A stretch of 64,000 bases of DNA from an uncultured Lachnospiraceae bacterium. Its GTDB lineage: Bacteria > Bacillota > Clostridia > Lachnospirales > Lachnospiraceae. Both the position numbers and the translations under genes were made by a program. Positions 15,927 to 25,032 of this stretch are shown here, in pieces. Where the stretch lies: contig CACZIO010000004.1 in the NCBI GenBank assembly GCA_902781215.1, positions 1 to 64,000 of the forward strand. Direction: 5' to 3'. The notes under the pieces are model-generated. The model searched no databases and was not told the origin of the DNA. It was given only the letters and a program-made list of their open reading frames with translations. The first letter of the stretch is position 1, and the number at the start of each line of letters is the position of its first letter.

Positions 15927-17501
15927 TCAGTGTTTTTTCTGCCGGATCACAGGGCGCAGGCCGAACACCTCTTCAAAGAAGTCGGCGCGCTGGCCGAAAA
16001 GTCCCTTCTCCAGAGAAATGTCCTCGTCCGTCTCCACCGTGATGACCATTTTTCGCTCCTGATTGCGGATCTGCAGGTCACTGAATTTTTCGCGGTGCGA
16101 CCGGTCAAGCGCATTGGCCACGCGCAGAATCGCCGTCAGCCTGGCCACGGTCATACAGGAATCCGCATCCAGGGCGGATTCCTCCGCCATGAGCTCGGAG
16201 AAAGAAAAATGCTCGTGATTGAACCGGACAATGCAGGCGACCATCTCCCGCTCCAGCCTGGAAATGCCGATGATCTCCGTCGATTTGATAATATGGTAGG
16301 AGCACTCCGACAGCCGGGTCATGCTGATATACTTGCCGCAGTCGTGCAGGGTCACCGCGAGCTGAAGCAAAAGCCTCTCCCGTTTTCCCATCCCGTGAAG
16401 CTTCCGGGTGCTCTCAAAGATCTTGAGCGCGATCCGCTCGATCGTCTTTGACCGGTCCGCGCTGCCGCGGTAACGCCGGCTGATATGGTCAGCACAGGCA
16501 AGGATATCCTTCTCAAAGTCGTGGGCAGCCCGCAGGTATTTGCGCTCCTCCGCGAACTCATAGACAATGCCGTCACAGAGCGTCACACAGGGAAACCAGA
16601 GCATATCCGCACCCATGCGGTCCGCAATACACCTGAGCATGATCGCCGAGATCCGCAGAAGCGGGACATTGTCGTCCTCTATGCCCAGCTGCACGGCCAG
16701 ATCGGTCCGGCTGTACTTTTCCAGTTCCGTCATGAAACGGCAGAAATCCGTGACGGAGACCACTTCCCCCGTCTTTCTGGCCTTTTCCGGCGTATGCATC
16801 ATTTTTGACTGGAAATCAAATTTATTGCCGCGGACCACTTCCGAAATATAATCGTCTACGACGATGATGTTATGGATTTTGACATCTTCGAGGTAGAGTT
16901 TTTCAAACACATAGAGCTGGGAGTTGACCATTTCCTCCACGAGCGGCCGCATTTTGCGGCTGCCTGCTCCGATCCGGTTCAGCTGTTCCTGCATGCGCAG
17001 GACACCCAGCTGCAGATTCTGTGTCAGTACCAGCCTGTCCTTTGCAAACAGCGAAATCTGTATGCTTCCGCCGCCAACATCGACAATGATCGTGCCCCTG
17101 CTGATCACGCGGTTGAATTCCTCGCCCTTGGAGGCGATGGACTTATAATCCAGAAAGCGCTGCTCGGAATTGGCCAGGATCCCGATGTGGATCCCCGTCT
17201 CCTGCTCGATCTGACGCAGTACCAGCTCCGCATTATCCATGTCCCGAAAAGCGCTCGTCCCGTAAGCCCGGTAATCACGGACACCGTAGCTGTCCATGAT
17301 CCTGCGGAAATCCTGAAGAACGCGCTTGACCTGTGCCACATGGCCAAAGCTGATCCTGCCGTCATTATAGGTGTCCGTACCGATGTCGATCAGATGCAGC
17401 ACATCATCCACCTGGCGGATCCCGTTCTTTTTGGACAGTTCAAAAATCTTGAGTTCGATCTCGTGGCTTCCTACGTCAATCGCTCCAAACAGATTTGGCA
17501 T
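15927..17501 (-). CDS. Ppx/GppA-family exopolyphosphatase with HD-like C-terminus
   Basis: A 524-residue member of the Ppx/GppA family (actin-like ATPase fold), which hydrolyses polyphosphate or pppGpp. The N-terminal phosphate loop (FGAIDVGSHEIELKIFEL), the AYGTSAFRD segment, and GTIIVDVGGGSIQISLF are clear. A C-terminal HD-like helical domain includes LLLQLAVTLHDCGKYIS (His-Asp pair). It is encoded just before ppk1, so synthesis and breakdown of polyphosphate are paired; with Rel nearby, a link to the stringent response is plausible but not shown. The start at 17501 has AGGAGG five bases upstream. Ppx or GppA activity cannot be told apart by eye. Confidence 0.9.
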   Translation of the reverse strand: MPNLFGAIDVGSHEIELKIFELSKKNGIRQVDDVLHLIDIGTDTYNDGRISFGHVAQVKRVLQDFRRIMDSYGVRDYRAYGTSAFRDMDNAELVLRQIEQETGIHIGILANSEQRFLDYKSIASKGEEFNRVISRGTIIVDVGGGSIQISLFAKDRLVLTQNLQLGVLRMQEQLNRIGAGSRKMRPLVEEMVNSQLYVFEKLYLEDVKIHNIIVVDDYISEVVRGNKFDFQSKMMHTPEKARKTGEVVSVTDFCRFMTELEKYSRTDLAVQLGIEDDNVPLLRISAIMLRCIADRMGADMLWFPCVTLCDGIVYEFAEERKYLRAAHDFEKDILACADHISRRYRGSADRSKTIERIALKIFESTRKLHGMGKRERLLLQLAVTLHDCGKYISMTRLSECSYHIIKSTEIIGISRLEREMVACIVRFNHEHFSFSELMAEESALDADSCMTVARLTAILRVANALDRSHREKFSDLQIRNQERKMVITVETDEDISLEKGLFGQRADFFEEVFGLRPVIRQKKH

Positions 17502-17563
17502 ATTTTCCTCCTGTGCCGAAACATCCTGCACTGAGACATTATTGGGGGGCATCCTCACAAGAT

Positions 17564-18646
17564 TCAGAAGGCGTCATCGGACGACTTCTGAAGCTTTGCG
17601 GCCTGATCCGCCGCGATCAGAGGCTCGATAATATCATCCATATCCCCGTTCAAAAACGCATCCAGCTTGTAAAGCGTACATTTGATCCGGTGATCTGTGA
17701 CCCGTCCCTGTGGAAAATTATAGGTGCGGATCTTTTCAGACCGGTCGCCTGTACCGATCTGGCTCCGCCGCAGGTCCGCCTCTTCGTCGTGCCTGCGCTG
17801 CATCTCCAGGTCATAGAGCTTGGACCGCAGGAGTGCCCAGGCCTTTGCTTTGTTCTGGAGCTGAGATTTTTCCGTCTGGCTGTAGATCACGATGCCCGTC
17901 GGATAGTGGGTCAGGCGCACAGCCGAGTCCGTCGTATTGACACACTGTCCGCCGTTTCCCGATGCGCGCATGACATCAATACGTACATCCTTGTCCGGAA
18001 TATCGATTTTTATATCCTCATCGACCTCCGGGATCACGGCCACCGTACAGGTCGAAGTGTGGATCCGCCCGCCGGATTCCGTCACCGGCACGCGCTGCAC
18101 CCGATGGACACCGCTCTCGTATTTCAGCCGGGAATAAGCACCCTTTCCGGAGATAATGAAACTCACCGATTTCATACCTCCGATCCCAATCTCTTCAAAG
18201 CTTACCGTCTCCACACGCCACCCGCGCCCCTCCGCGTAGTGCACATACATACGGTAGACATCACCGGCAAAGAGCGCCGCCTCGTCACCACCCGCGCCCG
18301 CACGGATCTCGACGATCACATTCTTGTCATCATTGGGATCCTTGGGCAGGAGCAGGACCCGGAGTTTTTCCTCCAGCTCGGAGACCTCACTGCGGGCTGC
18401 CGCCAGTTCCTCCTTGGCCAGCGCCCTCATCTCTTCATCGCTCTCCTCTTCCAGAAGGAGCTGCGCATCCTCCACATCCCCTTCCGCTTTTTTGTAGGCC
18501 TGATATGCCTCCACCAAGGGTGCGAGATCACTCTGCTCTTTCATTAAAGCGCGAAAGCGCTTTTGATCCGACGCGACATCCGGGCTCATCAGCTCGCGCG
18601 ACAGATCCTCATATTTCAGGGCCACGCCCTCCAGTTTTTCAAACAT
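17564..18646 (-). CDS. prfA: Peptide chain release factor 1
   Basis: A 360-residue class I release factor that reads UAA/UAG. The catalytic GGQ lies in [19 protein letters not shown], and the codon-reading region is represented by [17 protein letters not shown]. Length is exactly typical. It is followed (18830-19918) on the reverse strand by its methyltransferase gene prmC upstream in the transcript, which modifies the GGQ glutamine. The gap to prmC is 183 bases and holds nothing notable. Confidence 0.97.
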   Translation of the reverse strand: MFEKLEGVALKYEDLSRELMSPDVASDQKRFRALMKEQSDLAPLVEAYQAYKKAEGDVEDAQLLLEEESDEEMRALAKEELAAARSEVSELEEKLRVLLLPKDPNDDKNVIVEIRAGAGGDEAALFAGDVYRMYVHYAEGRGWRVETVSFEEIGIGGMKSVSFIISGKGAYSRLKYESGVHRVQRVPVTESGGRIHTSTCTVAVIPEVDEDIKIDIPDKDVRIDVMRASGNGGQCVNTTDSAVRLTHYPTGIVIYSQTEKSQLQNKAKAWALLRSKLYDLEMQRRHDEEADLRRSQIGTGDRSEKIRTYNFPQGRVTDHRIKCTLYKLDAFLNGDMDDIIEPLIAADQAAKLQKSSDDAF

Positions 18647-18829
18647 AAATTTCTGTCAATCCTGTCATCATGATATATGTGATCCAACCGGTTTTACCAA
18701 CCGGCCGGGTAAAATCCTCTGCAATTTCAAGACTCGCTTGCGCGCCTTGCAGCCCGCGGGCACAACAGCGCGGCGGGAATCGACCTTATTTCCTCTTTCA
18801 TATGATTTTATCCGACCATCAGGCTGGCA

Positions 18830-19918
18830 TCAGGACTTGCCGGACAGACGCGACATGCTCCTCGTCGCTGTCGCGACACGGTCATTTCCCCCATAGTCCC
18901 GGATGATCTCAATACCGTAATAACCGGCCTCTTCCAGAAGGGTGGACACAGCCGCGCCCTGATCATAGCCGATTTCCAGCATCAAGCGCCCGCCGATCAT
19001 CAGATGGTCCGGGGCCTCCGAGATGATCCGCCGGTAAAAATCCAGGCCGTCACTCCCTCCGTCCAGTGCCATCCTCGGCTCACTGCAGCGCACCTCCGGC
19101 GCAAGTGTTTCAATGACGGAGGAAGGAATATAGGGCGGGTTGGATACGATCAGATCAAATTTCATGTCCGACAGATCCGCAGTCCCGGTAAGGGCGGCAG
19201 CCGGAAATCCTGCAGTGCGTGCAGCTGCGGGCTCTTCCCGTCCGAAAACTCCCGGTTCCAGTTCTTTTAGGCCGGCAGCGGCACCCTCTTCCGGGCACTC
19301 AGAAACGATCCCCTCTATGCCGTATCGGAGCAGGGCTTCACCGGGATCCGGCGCCGGCAGGCTTCCTTGGCATTCCAGCGCCCTAAACAGGTCCCCCTGC
19401 AGCCATTTCACCCGCTCCTCCAGGCCAAGAGCCCGCGCATTCGTCTGCGCGATCCTGAGTGCCCCGGGGGAGAGGTCGGTTCCGATCCCGATACAGCCGT
19501 TGGAGTAGTGGAGCAGGCTGAGCAGGATACACCCGCTTCCCGTGCACAAGTCCAGAATGCGCGACCCGTCATCCAGATAGCGCATCGCCTCCTCCACCAG
19601 GTTTTCCGTGTCCTGCTCCGGTATCAGGACATCCGGGGAAACAACGAACGGCAGCCCCATAAAAGACTGCTCTCCCGTAATATAGGCAAGCGGCTCTCTG
19701 GCAGCCCGTCTGCGGATCCCGTCAAGAAAAGCCTCACGGTCTGCCGCAGCGACCGGATGCTCCGGATCAGCCAGCAGTCGGTGCGTCTCAATTCCGCAGA
19801 AATGCTCCAGGAGAAGCCGTGCATCCAGACGGCCATCATCCAGGTCTTTCAGAAGGTCTGCGCCCTCCTCATAAACTTCCCGGCATGAATAATGATTTCC
19901 GGCTGAAGGCAGCTCCAT
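18830..19918 (-). CDS. prmC: Release factor glutamine methyltransferase PrmC with an insertion
   Basis: A 362-residue SAM-dependent methyltransferase that methylates the GGQ glutamine of release factors. It has the helical N-terminal domain (REPLAYITGEQSFMGLPF), the SAM loop LDLCTGSGC (about 122-130) and the catalytic SNPPYIPSS (NPPY near 260). The family is usually about 280-290 residues; here residues about 181-252 are an extra Ala/Glu/Gly/Pro-rich stretch between GDLF and the NPPY strand. The start at 19918 has GGAGG four bases upstream and lies just after the YqhQ stop, suggesting coupling. Confidence 0.92.
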   Translation of the reverse strand: MELPSAGNHYSCREVYEEGADLLKDLDDGRLDARLLLEHFCGIETHRLLADPEHPVAAADREAFLDGIRRRAAREPLAYITGEQSFMGLPFVVSPDVLIPEQDTENLVEEAMRYLDDGSRILDLCTGSGCILLSLLHYSNGCIGIGTDLSPGALRIAQTNARALGLEERVKWLQGDLFRALECQGSLPAPDPGEALLRYGIEGIVSECPEEGAAAGLKELEPGVFGREEPAAARTAGFPAAALTGTADLSDMKFDLIVSNPPYIPSSVIETLAPEVRCSEPRMALDGGSDGLDFYRRIISEAPDHLMIGGRLMLEIGYDQGAAVSTLLEEAGYYGIEIIRDYGGNDRVATATRSMSRLSGKS

Positions 19919-19929
19919 AATTCCTCCAT

Positions 19930-21075
19930 TCAATTTGCGCAGGCCTCTTCTCCCGTTCCTGCGCCGGGTCCGAATTCTCTGTCCAGATAATCCTGCCAGT
20001 CAAAGACCGCCTCCACGGAGGCAATCGCCACTTCCAGCATCTCCGCGTCAGGCTCCTTGGTTGTAAGCCCCTGCAGCCAGAGTCCCGGTTTTGACAGAAG
20101 ACCGATCACCGGATTGTCCGAGCTGCCCGCAAACCGGATGAGCTCATAGGAAATCCCGGAGATGACCGGCAGCAGCAGGATCCGGAGTCCGACCCGCGCA
20201 AGAGGATTCCTGACCCGGATGAAGAAAAACAGCACAATGCTCACCATCATGACGAACAGGATAAAACTGCTGCCGCAGCGCTTATGGAGCCGGGTCGCCT
20301 GCGACGCGTTCTCCACCGTCAGTTTCCTTCCGCTCTCCAGGCAGTTGATACACTTGTGCTCCGCGCCGTGGAACTGGAAAAGCCTGCGGATATCCTTCAT
20401 CTGCGAAATAGCAAGGATATAGCACACAAAAATCCCAATGCGGAGCACACCTTCCAGAAGGGATAGAACCGCCGTGTTCCCAATCCATTGTACCACATAC
20501 GAAGCCAGAAAATACGGGAGTACCATAAAGAGTCCCAGCGCCAGGATCAGGCTGACCACCATGACGGCCCCCATCATGATCCTCTCACCCAGGGATTCTT
20601 TCTCCCGCCCGCTATCTTCCGCTTTTACATCTTTCTTCTCTGTTTCAGCTTCTGAGGATTCTACGCTTATTTTCTCCTTTTCAGCTTCTGCAGATATAAA
20701 GACTTCTTTTTCAGCTTCGTCCTTCGGCATTCCGGCGGCTTCCTGTTCCACGCCGGCCTCTGACACGGTCACGTCTGCATTTTCCGCCCCGGCCTTTTCG
20801 TCCTCCGGATCGTCTTCCGCATAGATCGATGCTGAATAATCCGTGCACCTGAGCCCCAGGATCATCGAATCAATAAATACAAAAACTCCCCGCAAAAAGG
20901 GAATCTTCTTGAGAGGCGAATCCGCGAGGATCCCGCGATACTTTTCCTTTTTAAGGACAATACTGCCGTCGCTTTTCCTGACAGCGATGGCGTAGTTCTC
21001 TCCGTTGCGCATCATAACGCCCTCAAGAACCGCCTGTCCGCCAATTCCGGAATTTCTCTGCTTACACTTCTTCAT
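19930..21075 (-). CDS. DUF1385 membrane protein (YqhQ-like) with an acidic insertion
   Basis: A 381-residue integral membrane protein of the DUF1385/YqhQ family, recognised by GIGGQAVLEGVMMRNGENYA, FHGAEHKCINCLESG and the segment RLHKRCGSSFILFV. Several membrane helices occur from about residue 170. Between residues about 85 and 160 lies a Glu/Lys/Ala-rich stretch (EAEKEKISVESSEAETEKKD) that is longer than usual. The family's function is not established; it is regularly found between rpmE and prmC in Firmicutes, as here. Its stop is 11 bases before the prmC start. Confidence 0.92.
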   Translation of the reverse strand: MKKCKQRNSGIGGQAVLEGVMMRNGENYAIAVRKSDGSIVLKKEKYRGILADSPLKKIPFLRGVFVFIDSMILGLRCTDYSASIYAEDDPEDEKAGAENADVTVSEAGVEQEAAGMPKDEAEKEVFISAEAEKEKISVESSEAETEKKDVKAEDSGREKESLGERIMMGAVMVVSLILALGLFMVLPYFLASYVVQWIGNTAVLSLLEGVLRIGIFVCYILAISQMKDIRRLFQFHGAEHKCINCLESGRKLTVENASQATRLHKRCGSSFILFVMMVSIVLFFFIRVRNPLARVGLRILLLPVISGISYELIRFAGSSDNPVIGLLSKPGLWLQGLTTKEPDAEMLEVAIASVEAVFDWQDYLDREFGPGAGTGEEACAN

Positions 21076-21180
21076 GCAAAAACTCTTTCTGTCACTTTAT
21101 AAATCAAACACGATCATCCCGGACGACCCGAAAGAGCTTCTGCTTCCTCCGCCCATATGCGTCCGGTCTGTATTCCAAAT

Positions 21181-21234
21181 AAAAACAACAACGGCAAGGC
21201 ACAGAGGACCTTCTGTCCACTGCCGCCTTGCCGT
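21181..21234 (-). terminator. Terminator or attenuator after rpmE
   Basis: ACGGCAAGG (21191-21199) pairs with CCTTGCCGT (21226-21234) and the reverse-strand transcript continues TTGTTGTTTTT. It lies between rpmE and the YqhQ gene, so it probably limits read-through and makes rpmE the more abundant message. Confidence 0.75.
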
Positions 21235-21252
21235 CTGCGCTCAGTATCAATC

Positions 21253-21459
21253 TCAGTTGTTGCCCAGGCCATACTTCCTGTTGAACTTATCGATACGGCC
21301 CTTGGCAGCCGCCGTCTTCTGCGTGCCGGTGTAGAACTGATGGCACTTGGAGCATACTTCGACGTGGATCTCCGGAGAAGTGGAGCCGGTCACGAAGGTG
21401 TTGCCGCAGTTGCAGGTGACAGTTGCCTGGTAATACTTGGGATGGATTCCCTCTCTCAT
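21253..21459 (-). CDS. rpmE: 50S ribosomal protein L31
   Basis: A 68-residue L31 of the zinc-binding (C+) type: Cys residues in VTCNCGNTF and [11 protein letters not shown] give four ligands. [20 protein letters not shown] is the standard opening and [12 protein letters not shown] the standard end. The start at 21459 has AAGGAGG upstream. It has a consensus promoter at 21721-21749, giving an unusually long leader of about 255 bases. Confidence 0.96.
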   Translation of the reverse strand: MREGIHPKYYQATVTCNCGNTFVTGSTSPEIHVEVCSKCHQFYTGTQKTAAAKGRIDKFNRKYGLGNN

Positions 21460-21720
21460 GATTTCCTCCTTACCTGGACGCCTGATGCCGCTTCCCACTC
21501 TGCTTTTGTGTCAATGTCGGGACTGAATCCGGACACAGGCCATATCTGACCCAATCATGACCGGATCATCTCAGACATGCGGACTGCAAAGCATCGGGGA
21601 CAAGCGTATACTGGTTTGAGCGTCCTGTATGATTCAAACATTGTGATGTGCCTTCTCCCTTCCGGAACAGGCACTGTAAACGTTCCGCTGCCGGTTGAAT
21701 CCGGTTAAACAGCATTTCAG

Positions 21721-21749
21721 ATTATAGCATGCAGGCGCAGTGGATGCAA
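21721..21749 (-). promoter_or_regulatory. Promoter for rpmE
   Basis: On the reverse strand TTGCAT (21744-21749), 17 bases, TATAAT (21721-21726). It is back to back with the forward promoter at 21768-21797. The leader to 21459 is about 255 bases and contains no gene. Confidence 0.7.
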
Positions 21750-21767
21750 GCGGGTTTTTTCATTCTG

Positions 21768-21797
21768 TTGACATTCCTGCCCGAATACATTTACACT
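21768..21797 (+). promoter_or_regulatory. Promoter for the FRG-domain gene
   Basis: TTGACA (21768-21773), 18 bases, TACACT (21792-21797), about 135 bases before the start at 21940. Confidence 0.6.
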
Positions 21798-21939
21798 GAT
21801 TATATCAGATTAATCGTGCTGCGAAGCGGAAAGATACTATGCGCACAAATACTATTTCTAACACATACGACAGCAGGATCTATCAGACTCATTAGCACTA
21901 TTCAGTTGTCAATGTGAATTCACCGCGAGGAGGTTTCCT

Positions 21940-22743
21940 ATGATCCATGAAATCGAAATCCGAACCATGGAGGATCTCTTCCATATGGTATCAGAGCAGG
22001 AATACCGGGAGGACCTGGGGCGCCACAGAAATCTCTTTATCTACCGGGGTGAGCCGGATGCATCCTACACCCTCTCCACGAGTCTGCGCAGACACTGCAA
22101 GGACAAGAGCTCTCTTCTTGAGCCCCCGATGCTTCTCAACTTCACCAAATACGCCATCCTCGAGGAACCTACGATTGAAAGATCCGTCTGGAACCAGATG
22201 ATCCTCGGCCAGCATCACGGCCTGCCAACGCGCCTGCTCGACTGGTCCTTCTCTCCCATGATCGCAATGCATTTTGCCATGACAGAGAACGACCTTGAGG
22301 ATATGGACGCCCACGATGCGGTTGTCTGGCGAATAGACATTCATGAGCTGCACGATATGCTCCCGAAGCAATACAAGGAGATCATACAGAAATATAACAC
22401 AACTGTTTTCTCTGTGGACATGCTCAATGAGGTCTGTGACAGTCTGGAACAGTACGACCGGGATATGGAGGACAACGCCATGGTCGTGATCGAGCCTCCA
22501 TCCCTGGACAAGCGGATCGTCAATCAGTATTCCTTCTTCTCCATCCAGCCTGACGGTATGCCGGACATCGTGGGTTTCCTGGATACGCACACAGAATTGA
22601 CTGCCCGCTTCATCATAAAAAAGGAACTGCGCTGGCGAATCCGAGACATGCTCGACCACCAGAACATTACGGAGCGGATCGTCTACCCCGGCCTGGACGG
22701 ACTCTCCAAGTGGCTCGGCAGGCACTACTTTGTACGGGACTGA
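21940..22743 (+). CDS. FRG-domain protein
   Basis: A 267-residue soluble protein. It has the FRG-domain hallmarks: FIYRGEP (about residues 33-39) containing the F-R-G signature, and QHHGLPTRLLDWSFSPMIAM (about 91-110). FRG proteins are scattered among bacteria and phages; the domain's activity is not settled, though it turns up in mobile and defence-related settings. The rest (VFSVDMLNEVCDSLEQYD, IVNQYSFFSIQPDG) is typical of the longer family members. It starts with a GAGGAGG site, has its own promoter, and stands alone on the forward strand between rpmE and the CotH-like gene. Patchy family distribution suggests horizontal gain. Confidence 0.8.
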   Translation: MIHEIEIRTMEDLFHMVSEQEYREDLGRHRNLFIYRGEPDASYTLSTSLRRHCKDKSSLLEPPMLLNFTKYAILEEPTIERSVWNQMILGQHHGLPTRLLDWSFSPMIAMHFAMTENDLEDMDAHDAVVWRIDIHELHDMLPKQYKEIIQKYNTTVFSVDMLNEVCDSLEQYDRDMEDNAMVVIEPPSLDKRIVNQYSFFSIQPDGMPDIVGFLDTHTELTARFIIKKELRWRIRDMLDHQNITERIVYPGLDGLSKWLGRHYFVRD

Positions 22744-23042
22744 ATTAATCCCGGCTCATTACGGCGAAATATCCCCGTAGATCCAGATGAAAAGCACAAG
22801 TCCTTCAGAAGGTTCAGGAAGAACCTGACCGGGAAAACAGGAATGTTTCATCCGGGGCTCCAGGATTGCACAGACACCCCCTGCCTGCTATAATTTTGAA
22901 GCTGTTATTTCATGACAGCCGACATGATTCAAGACTTGCTCACGCGTCCTGTACCCCGTGTGCAGGATTCCTGTGAGTGTATCATCTTCCACACCACCGG
23001 CTATAGCATTCAGCCATAGCAATGCAAAAGGGTATGCTTTCC
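22744..23042 (+). other. Gap between the FRG and CotH-like genes
   Basis: About 300 bases without a gene. The first part holds a weak AGGTTC/GAACCT hairpin near 22810 that could end the FRG transcript. The second part holds the promoter at 22866-22894. Nothing else was recognised. Confidence 0.5.
22866..22894 (+). promoter_or_regulatory. Promoter for the CotH-like gene
   Basis: TTGCAC (22866-22871), 17 bases, TATAAT (22889-22894), giving a leader of about 140 bases to the start at 23043. Confidence 0.65.
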
Positions 23043-24962
23043 ATGGATTCATTTTTCAAGCATCTCCGGAAGCGGCATCTGATGCCGGTTTTACTCGTCC
23101 TGTGTGCGGCATTTATTCTGTCACTCTTTCTCCTTCCGGGGGAACTGGCTTTTAAAGCGCCTCAGCAGGAATATGAAAACAACGACATCAGGCACAGCAG
23201 GATCATCTTTTCCCGGCCCTCCGGTTTTTATAAAGATGACTTTGTTCTGAAGATCAAAGCCCCCACGACTGAGATCTACTACACGCTGGACGGGACAGAT
23301 CCCGTGCGCGGCCAGGAGGGGACTTATCGATATACACGCAAAGGCATACAGATCTCCGACGCCACACAACAGGAAAATGTCCATTCAAGCCGCACAGATG
23401 TGACGACAGGTTTTGATCGGAAGGCAGTGGAGGAAATCTGCGATGGAGACCGCGACATGCACTATCAGGTGCCGGAAGACCCCGTGGATAAGTGCACCAT
23501 TCTTCGAGCGGTATTCTACGACATTCATGATGAGCGGAGCGAAATACAGACCGGAGCCTATTTTGTGGGCTATGAAGGCCGCAAGGGATATGGCAGCGCC
23601 AAAGTCCTCTCCATTGTCACAGATCCCGAAAACCTCTTCGGATATGAGAAGGGTATCTACGTGACAGGCAAAACCTTTGATGAATTTGCCGCAAAAGATC
23701 CCTTTCATGACAGCAGTATCTGGTACAGACACTGCTGGTGGTGGTGGGATGCTAATTATAACCGGCGCGGTCGTGACTGGGAGCGGCCCGCCAATGTCCA
23801 GTTTTTCTCCGGCAGCGGCGAGCTTCTCCTGCAGCAGCAGGCAGGGATCCGGATTCAGGGCGGCGGCAGCAGAGGCTTTCTTCCCAAGAGCCTGAACCTC
23901 TATGCCCGCAAAGACTATGACGGCAACTCCCGCTTCCACTATGACTTTTTCGGGACAGGTTACGAGGCCAAGCGCCTGACCCTGACCAGCTGTGGTGATG
24001 ACGTCTATACCCGGCAGAAGGACCGGCTCGTCTCTGAACTTGTTGCGGACCAGGATATCTCTGTCATGCACTACGAACCCTGCATTCTGTTTCTGGACGG
24101 AGAATACTGGGGAATCTACTATCTCACGGAGAAGTATGACGAGAAATATTTCAGCAAGTATTACGATGTCCCCGAAGAAAATGTCGTTGAGATCAAGAAT
24201 AATGCGGTCGAGATCGGTTCCGAAGATGATCTTGCTCTCTACGAAGAGATGCGGGCCTTTATAGAAGACAGTGACATGTCTGTCGCGGAAAACTACAAAA
24301 AAGCCTGTGAATTGATCGACATAGACAGTTTTATAAGCTACTACGCCGCTCAGATCTACTGCGGACGCTGCGGAGACTGGCCGCAGGGAAACTTCGCCCT
24401 GTGGCGGACCAGACCGGCTCCCCCTGCGGAAGGAGACGGCAGCCCGGAGTCATCCACGGAATCCGCTACAAAGGCCGCTTCCGGGAGCGGGAGCACCGGA
24501 GATTCTGATGTCTCTGATACGACCGCTGCTGCCCCGGCAAACCCGGGTCAGGAAACTTCTCCCTATGCGGACGGGCGTTGGCGCTGGATCCTCTTTGATG
24601 TCAATTCCGCAGCCATATCCCCGAAGCTCGTTGACCACGACACGCTGCAATACGTCCTCAAATCAAAGAAAATGAAAATGTTCTCCAGCCTCTGGGCCAG
24701 TCCGGCATTCAGGGAGAAATTTGCAGAGCGTCTTCTCGAGGACGGTCAGACTATCTTCTCACCGGATTCCGTCAACGAAAAAGTAGACGGATACCTGGAG
24801 GAATTGTCAGAGCCCGTGGAGGTTCATTTTAACCGCTTCTTTGGAAAGGATTCCGGTCTTGATTTCAGAGAGATCACAAAAACTGAGATCAGGGACTTTT
24901 TTGAAAATAGGTATCAAGTGGTCGAGTCCTTCCTGCAGGACAGCCTCGAAGAAGCAGAATAA
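23043..24962 (+). CDS. CotH-like protein kinase, membrane-anchored
   Basis: A 639-residue secreted or membrane-anchored protein. A basic start and a hydrophobic helix (HLMPVLLVLCAAFILSLFLL) form a signal anchor. A chitobiase/Ig-like segment follows with YYTLDGTDP. The CotH kinase domain is recognised by GIRIQGGGSRGFLPKSLNLY, the segment FLDGEYWGIYYLTEKYDEKY, and WRWILFDVN, which carries the metal-binding Asp-x-Asn. A Ser/Gly/Pro-rich stretch of about 50 residues interrupts the domain just before WRWILFD. Family members phosphorylate spore-coat or surface proteins or relatives. ATG 23043 is preferred because AAGGG precedes it at workable distance; ATG 23022 has no ribosome site. It ends convergently with the giant Ig-repeat gene, a possible substrate. 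Confidence 0.85.
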   Translation: MDSFFKHLRKRHLMPVLLVLCAAFILSLFLLPGELAFKAPQQEYENNDIRHSRIIFSRPSGFYKDDFVLKIKAPTTEIYYTLDGTDPVRGQEGTYRYTRKGIQISDATQQENVHSSRTDVTTGFDRKAVEEICDGDRDMHYQVPEDPVDKCTILRAVFYDIHDERSEIQTGAYFVGYEGRKGYGSAKVLSIVTDPENLFGYEKGIYVTGKTFDEFAAKDPFHDSSIWYRHCWWWWDANYNRRGRDWERPANVQFFSGSGELLLQQQAGIRIQGGGSRGFLPKSLNLYARKDYDGNSRFHYDFFGTGYEAKRLTLTSCGDDVYTRQKDRLVSELVADQDISVMHYEPCILFLDGEYWGIYYLTEKYDEKYFSKYYDVPEENVVEIKNNAVEIGSEDDLALYEEMRAFIEDSDMSVAENYKKACELIDIDSFISYYAAQIYCGRCGDWPQGNFALWRTRPAPPAEGDGSPESSTESATKAASGSGSTGDSDVSDTTAAAPANPGQETSPYADGRWRWILFDVNSAAISPKLVDHDTLQYVLKSKKMKMFSSLWASPAFREKFAERLLEDGQTIFSPDSVNEKVDGYLEELSEPVEVHFNRFFGKDSGLDFREITKTEIRDFFENRYQVVESFLQDSLEEAE

Positions 24963-24980
24963 CACATCCTTTGTTTTCTC

Positions 24981-25021
24981 ACAGGACCAGCCGTACAGTA
25001 CCTGCGGCCGGTCCTGTTTTT
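24981..25021. terminator. Terminator between the CotH-like and Ig-repeat genes
   Basis: ACAGGACC (24981-24988) pairs with GGTCCTGT (25010-25017), followed by TTTTC. It closes the forward CotH gene and lies just beyond the stop of the reverse-strand gene. Confidence 0.7.
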
Positions 25022-25032
25022 CATCTCAGCCG

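Noticed and set aside
17930..17990. RF1 GGQ motif followed by Cys (GNGGQC)
   Set aside because: The flanking residues differ from the E. coli form, but I recall this wording from Clostridial release factors, so it is probably ordinary.
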